Below are positions 19,538-22,375 of a stretch of 22,375 nt of DNA, piece after piece. The translations under genes were made by a program, and so were the position numbers. The notes under the pieces are model-generated. The model was given only the letters and a program-made list of their open reading frames with translations, was not told the DNA's origin and made no database searches. The stretch's first letter is position 1. Each line of letters opens with the position of its first letter. Source of the DNA: a virus; the IMG/VR virus record IMGVR_UViG_3300009176_000082, positions 1 through 22,375 of that record. One strand, 5' to 3'.

Positions 19538-19834
19538 ATGCCCAACGCTTCCCCCTGCTCGACGTTCGACTGTCGCTGCGGCCATACGGCTCCATGCCCG
19601 AGCTGCGGGCGAGTCGTTCACGTCGCCGGTCGACTCGTCTCGTACCATCCACCCTGCCCCGCCGACATCGGCAACGCCCCGCCGAGGTCGAGACGGGAAC
19701 CGGGGCGCTGCTCGGCGACCACCAAGCGCGGCGCTCGATGTCCGAACCCGACCGACCGAGCATGCGGCCTCTGCCACGTCCACGACCCTGACGGGACATT
19801 CCGACGCCAGCAGCGGCGCAAACACAAGATGTAG
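19538..19834 (+). CDS. small double zinc-knuckle protein (98 aa)
   Basis: The ATG at 19538 is chosen from the promoter just upstream; the longer open frame before it is Arg-rich and looks non-coding. The protein has two Cys/His clusters: residues about 7-23 (CSTFDCRCGHTAPCPSCGR) and a C-terminal RCSATTKRGARCPNPTDRAC ending CGLCHVHDPDG. The second resembles a known short motif (R-C-x-A-x-T-x-x-G-x-x-C) found in small phage and bacterial proteins. The C-terminus is basic (RRQQRRKHKM). It is the first plus-strand early gene, so a host-takeover or nucleic-acid binding role is plausible but unproven. Confidence 0.7.
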   Translation: MPNASPCSTFDCRCGHTAPCPSCGRVVHVAGRLVSYHPPCPADIGNAPPRSRREPGRCSATTKRGARCPNPTDRACGLCHVHDPDGTFRRQQRRKHKM

Positions 19835-19865
19835 TGGTCGAGGCCCCGAGCAGCCACCACATCTT
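19826..19865 (+). terminator. bulged hairpin over stop codon of zinc-knuckle gene
   Basis: AAGAT (19826-19830) plus GTGGT (19834-19838) pair with ACCAC (19856-19860) plus ATCTT (19861-19865), leaving a 3-base bulge and a 17-base loop. The stop codon lies in the left arm. It ends 20 bases before the next CTAG element. Confidence 0.45.
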
Positions 19866-19885
19866 GACGCCTTCGCCACGACTAG

Positions 19886-19902
19886 CTAGCAGCGCCTACG
19901 AT
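19886..19902 (+). promoter_or_regulatory. CTAG-N7-TACGAT promoter of replication genes
   Basis: CTAG at 19886-19889 (a second CTAG is at 19882) and TACGAT at 19897-19902. Here the ATG is at 19942, so transcription would give a leader of about 33 bases rather than a leaderless mRNA. Confidence 0.55.
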
Positions 19903-19941
19903 CGACGACGAGCCAACCACCCGTCCACGAACCGAGGCCCA

Positions 19942-20328
19942 ATGCGCAGACCCGACCAAACCCCGCTACCGGGGTTCGACACGTTCCTCCCCGCCATGCC
20001 GATGCCGACCGACTTCGACACCTTCTGGCGTTGCTACCCGAACAAGCAGGGCAAGTCCGAGGCCCGCAAACGATGGGCCAGGATGACGCCCGCCGAACGA
20101 TGCGAGGCCGCCGACACGCTCGGCATGTGGGTCGAGTTCTGGAAGCTCGCCGGGACCGAGCAACGCTTCATCCCGCACGGCTCGACGTGGCTCAACCAAC
20201 GGCGCTGGGAAGACGACCTCCCCGAGCTGCCCGCCCCGACGCTGACCCGTGCCCGCGGCATGGCCGGACTCGCTGCCCTCCGAGCGATCGCCAACGCCCA
20301 GCAGCCACCGAAGGCGATCGGCCAATGA
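19942..20328 (+). CDS. putative replication protein, C-terminal DnaD/O-like domain
   Basis: This 128-residue protein contains DFDTFWRCYPNKQGKSEARK, RWARMTPAERCEAADTLGMW and FIPHGSTWLNQRRWEDDLPE. The pattern FxxFWxxYPxKxxKxxAxxxW, then helices, then TWLNxxRWEDxLP is the well-known C-terminal module of phage replication initiators; here it stands nearly alone without an N-terminal winged helix. The ATG at 19942 has a weak GAGG upstream; longer upstream starts lie before the promoter. Its TGA overlaps the next ATG. A role in helicase loading or origin recognition is inferred. Confidence 0.72.
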   Translation: MRRPDQTPLPGFDTFLPAMPMPTDFDTFWRCYPNKQGKSEARKRWARMTPAERCEAADTLGMWVEFWKLAGTEQRFIPHGSTWLNQRRWEDDLPELPAPTLTRARGMAGLAALRAIANAQQPPKAIGQ

Positions 20329-20729
20329 ACATCGACGATGCGATCGGAGCAATGGAGTTCCTCACGGCGATGACGACCGGCTGGTCCGACGACGCAGCCG
20401 CCGCCTACGCCGTCGAGCTGTCGAACCTCGCCGACCCAGAGGCCCTCTACCGAGCAGTCCACCAGGTCGCCGCGACATGGACCGATGCGTGGCGACCCTC
20501 CCTCGCTGTCGTTCTCGAGGCCTACAAGGTCGAGCGTGAGGCGCAACGTCGTCACGAGGAGGGCGGGCGCATCGACCGTGGCCCGTTCGTCCCGCTCTAC
20601 CGTGGCCTGGCGATCGCCTGGGAGACGTACGTCCACGACTGCAACGCTCGTGGCGTCGAGCCGTCTCGTGCCCTGTTCGGTCGCTGGGCCGCAAGCCTGC
20701 CACCGCCACCACCGGTCCCGGTCGAGTGA
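20325..20729 (+). CDS. putative replisome-loader-like protein (134 aa)
   Basis: This gene overlaps the replication gene (AATGA) and the HNH gene (GTGA). The N-terminal ~70 residues (AMEFLTAMTTGWSDDAAAAY, AVELSNLADPEALYRAVHQV, TWTDAWRPSLAVVLEAYKVE) have the helix pattern WxxxL...ALxxAV...WRPSxxxxxxA seen in small helicase-loader/inhibitor proteins such as SPP1 G39P. The C-terminal part (PLYRGLAIAWETYVHDCNAR) ends with a run of Pro. The coupling to a replication protein supports such a role. The similarity is weak and by eye only; a hypothetical protein is the safe label. Confidence 0.65.
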   Translation: MNIDDAIGAMEFLTAMTTGWSDDAAAAYAVELSNLADPEALYRAVHQVAATWTDAWRPSLAVVLEAYKVEREAQRRHEEGGRIDRGPFVPLYRGLAIAWETYVHDCNARGVEPSRALFGRWAASLPPPPPVPVE

Positions 20730-21001
20730 CACGCAATACGATCCCGCTGGGCGTGCGTTCGGAAGTGATGGCCCGTGACCGTCATTGCCAGGCGCACGCC
20801 CGCGGGTTCGCCCTCGACCTGCCGTGCGCCGGGTACCTGGTCGTTCACCATCGCATCCTCAAAGGCATGGGCGGCACGTCGATCCCCGAGCTGAACGAAC
20901 CGGGCAACCTCCTCGTGTTGTGCGACCGGCATCACGTCCACGCCCACGAGCGCGACCGAGCAGGAGCAGAGGCGACCGGAATAATCGTGCGCCGGTCGTA
21001 G
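20726..21001 (+). CDS. HNH endonuclease
   Basis: This 91-residue protein has HNH features: Cys21 and Cys34 near the N-terminus, VVHHRILKGMGGTSIPELNE with the first catalytic His pair (41-42), then GNLLVLCDRHHVHAHERDRA with Asn61, Cys66 and His69-His70. Cys and His residues would hold a structural zinc. The GTG start overlaps the upstream stop (GTGA). In phages such proteins may act in packaging, homing or resolution. It stands among early genes far from where a terminase is expected, so a packaging partner role is not assured. Confidence 0.85.
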   Translation: MTRNTIPLGVRSEVMARDRHCQAHARGFALDLPCAGYLVVHHRILKGMGGTSIPELNEPGNLLVLCDRHHVHAHERDRAGAEATGIIVRRS

Positions 21002-21008
21002 GGCGAGC

Positions 21009-21014
21009 TAGCCT
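21009..21014 (+). promoter_or_regulatory. putative leaderless -10 (TAGCCT)
   Basis: TAGCCT is 8 bases before the GTG at 21023; the same hexamer precedes the tape measure gene. No Shine-Dalgarno sequence is present. Confidence 0.45.
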
Positions 21015-21022
21015 GTGGCCTC

Positions 21023-21388
21023 GTGACCGTCGACCCGACCCACAACCTGCCAGGCCAGATCATCGCCGTGCTGGACGAGCTGGAAACGGCGACCCACGAC
21101 TACGGCGTGGCGCTCCGCAAGTCGAACGCATCCGAGGCCGACTACCGACTCGCCTTCGCCGGGGCCGCAATCAAGCTCGCTGACGGCGCGGTGGGGAAGA
21201 TGACCGTGGCGACACGAGAGGCCCACGCCCTGCTCCAATCACGCCACGAGTACCAGCGTTGGATGATCGACTCGGCGGTCGCCGACTCGTCACGCCAGCT
21301 CCTGTACTCGCTGCGGGCCAAGCTCGACGCCCTCCGCACGCTCAACGCAAACGTCCGCGCACTCACCGATCCGAGGCTCCCATCATGA
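21023..21388 (+). CDS. hypothetical helical protein (121 aa)
   Basis: The GTG at 21023 is favoured by the hexamer 8 bases upstream. The protein is almost all helix: LPGQIIAVLDELETATHDYG, SEADYRLAFAGAAIKLADGA, KMTVATREAHALLQSRHEYQ and SSRQLLYSLRAKLDALRTLN. Proteins with this pattern (REAxA...RxxLxALRTLxA) are common small hypothetical genes of actinophages, found near replication genes. No function is known to me. The stop overlaps the next ATG (ATGA). Confidence 0.72.
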   Translation: MTVDPTHNLPGQIIAVLDELETATHDYGVALRKSNASEADYRLAFAGAAIKLADGAVGKMTVATREAHALLQSRHEYQRWMIDSAVADSSRQLLYSLRAKLDALRTLNANVRALTDPRLPS

Positions 21389-21633
21389 CCACCGCACCCT
21401 CGACCTTGAACGGTCGCAAGCCAACCACCGAGGCTCGCAAGGCCCTCGCTCGACTACGCCGCGTGTCCGAGCAGATCGCCCAAGCGGACGCCCGCCAGCG
21501 TGCCAGGCTCGCCGAGCGTTACGACCTCGCCGTGGCAGCGCGCGAGGGCGGGGCGACGTGGCCGCAGATCAACGGCGCGGCAGGGGTCGCCAACATGCAA
21601 GCCACGGTCAATGGGAAGCGCCCCGAGGTGTAG
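21385..21633 (+). CDS. small helix-turn-helix-like protein (82 aa)
   Basis: ATG overlaps the previous TGA. The protein is basic and helical: KPTTEARKALARLRRVSEQI, then ARLAERYDLAVAAREGGATW, PQINGAAGVANMQATVNGKR. The end resembles a minimal helix-turn-helix (REGGATWPQINGAAGVANMQ), in which GVANMQATVNGK would be the recognition helix. DNA binding is plausible. A perfect 6-bp hairpin lies just downstream and may end this transcript. Confidence 0.66.
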   Translation: MTTAPSTLNGRKPTTEARKALARLRRVSEQIAQADARQRARLAERYDLAVAAREGGATWPQINGAAGVANMQATVNGKRPEV

Positions 21634-21640
21634 CCGTCGA

Positions 21641-21657
21641 CCCTGCGTCCGGCAGGG
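21641..21657 (+). terminator. perfect hairpin before last gene
   Basis: CCCTGC (21641-21646) and GCAGGG (21652-21657) pair around a 5-base loop, 7 bases after a stop codon and 15 bases before the next CTAG element. There is no U-run. Confidence 0.45.
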
Positions 21658-21672
21658 AATGTGGAAGTGGCG

Positions 21673-21689
21673 CTAGGCACCCCTACGAT
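21673..21689 (+). promoter_or_regulatory. CTAG-N7-TACGAT promoter of last gene
   Basis: CTAG at 21673-21676 and TACGAT at 21684-21689; the hexamer is 7 bases before the ATG at 21697. GTGGAA at 21661 is a poor -35 match. Confidence 0.6.
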
Positions 21690-21696
21690 TCTCGCC

Positions 21697-22365
21697 ATGA
21701 GCAAACAAACCACACCCACCCCCACACCCACCGCATCGACCGACAAGGTCGAGCGACTCAACCTGGCGAAGGTCGAGCACGAGGCCATCAAGGCATGGAA
21801 GAAGTCCGGCAGCAAGGGCGACGCCCCAGCGACACCGAACCTCGATGCGATCAACGCCGACAAGGCATCAGGAGGATCGACCGTGAAGAAGTCGACGAAG
21901 AAGTCCAAGTCCGACAACCCCCGCCCCGAGCGGGCAGAGGGCATCACGTTCATGTACAACGGCAAGCCGGTCGCCCACAACTTCCTGGCCCGCCTCGCCG
22001 CCAACTTGAAGATGCCCGTCACCGACCTGCGAGTCGAGCTGGCAGCCGCTGGGATCGAGACGCCCGAGATGCAGACGTGGTCGCTGGCGATCGGCGAAGC
22101 CGTCATCGGTGCCGTCCTGCCCGGCGACGAAGTCCCCGCCGACCTCGCCGTGATCCGGTCGAGCCGCAAGGCCAAGGTCGCCGACGAGCAGCCGGTCGAG
22201 TACGCCATCGTCCGCACCGCGGCCCGCAAGTACTCGGCGCTTCGCAACGGCGTCGAGCTTGACCGTCCGGTCGACTCGGCGAAGAAGGCGCAGGCGATCA
22301 TCGACGCCAACGGCGGCCCCGCCGACCTTGAGGTCGAGGACGTGCGGGAGGGCGCAGCAGCCTGA
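21697..22365 (+). CDS. hypothetical early protein (222 aa) with possible internal start
   Basis: The ATG at 21697 is 7 bases after a TACGAT hexamer and lacks a Shine-Dalgarno sequence. The first ~62 residues are low complexity or charged (TPTPTPTAS, KVERLNLAKVEHEAIKAWKK); a Lys-rich stretch VKKSTKKSKSDN follows. Residues about 80-222 look like a folded domain (ITFMYNGKPVAHNFLARLAA, PVTDLRVELAAAGIETPEMQ, VEYAIVRTAARKYSALRNGV, KKAQAIIDANGGPADLEVED). An in-frame GTG at 21883 has a perfect AGGAGG seven bases upstream and would give a 160-residue form. The family is not recognised; the basic stretch could mean nucleic-acid binding. Confidence 0.72.
   Translation: MSKQTTPTPTPTASTDKVERLNLAKVEHEAIKAWKKSGSKGDAPATPNLDAINADKASGGSTVKKSTKKSKSDNPRPERAEGITFMYNGKPVAHNFLARLAANLKMPVTDLRVELAAAGIETPEMQTWSLAIGEAVIGAVLPGDEVPADLAVIRSSRKAKVADEQPVEYAIVRTAARKYSALRNGVELDRPVDSAKKAQAIIDANGGPADLEVEDVREGAAA
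21870..21885 (+). promoter_or_regulatory. internal ribosome binding site and GTG in last gene
   Basis: AGGAGG (21870-21875), seven bases, then in-frame GTG at 21883. The predicted shorter protein starts VKKSTKK and keeps the whole C-terminal domain. Confidence 0.5.
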
Positions 22366-22375
22366 CCCGTTCGCA

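Overview
The window is part of the genome of a tailed phage (siphovirus) or prophage with high GC content, most likely infecting an actinobacterium. The tail genes follow siphovirus order: connectors, tail assembly chaperone with frameshift, a 919-residue tape measure protein, Dit-like and Tal-like proteins, then fibres. The host is inferred from the actinophage-like connector and tail families, frequent GTG starts, GC-rich codons and apparent leaderless promoters. No integrase, terminase, portal or complete capsid gene lies in the window, so lifestyle cannot be decided.

Layout. Positions 1-4509 (+) hold the end of a virion protein gene, head-tail connector genes, an inserted amidase endolysin with a small membrane protein (holin candidate), a gp10-like neck gene, a DUF6884-like cargo gene with its own promoter, and the tail chaperone pair. 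Positions 4519-9290 (+) hold the tape measure, Dit-like and Tal-like genes. Positions 9301-15714 (+) hold seven fibre or tail-tip genes, three of which start with the same short MGVL...GxW module. Positions 18884-15715 (-) form a tightly overlapping operon of eight genes: an unknown, an ERF-like annealing protein, a winged-helix protein, several tiny unknown or zinc-binding proteins and a MerR-like protein. Positions 18885-19537 are a divergent control region without a convincing gene. Positions 19538-22365 (+) hold early genes: a double zinc-knuckle protein, two putative replication proteins, an HNH nuclease, two small proteins and a 222-residue unknown.

The most notable signal is regulatory. 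At least nine genes have a TANNNT hexamer 6-8 bases before the start codon and no convincing Shine-Dalgarno sequence, as expected for leaderless mRNAs. Four promoters share a stricter motif, CTAG-N7-TACGAT, with fixed spacing. Three of these serve early genes; the fourth drives the DUF6884-like gene inside the structural region, which is also flanked by 15-bp direct repeats. Other genes are joined by ATGA, GTGA, TAGTG or TGATG overlaps, and a few have strong Shine-Dalgarno sites. Two of those strong sites lie inside reading frames (endolysin and the last gene) and predict shorter second products.
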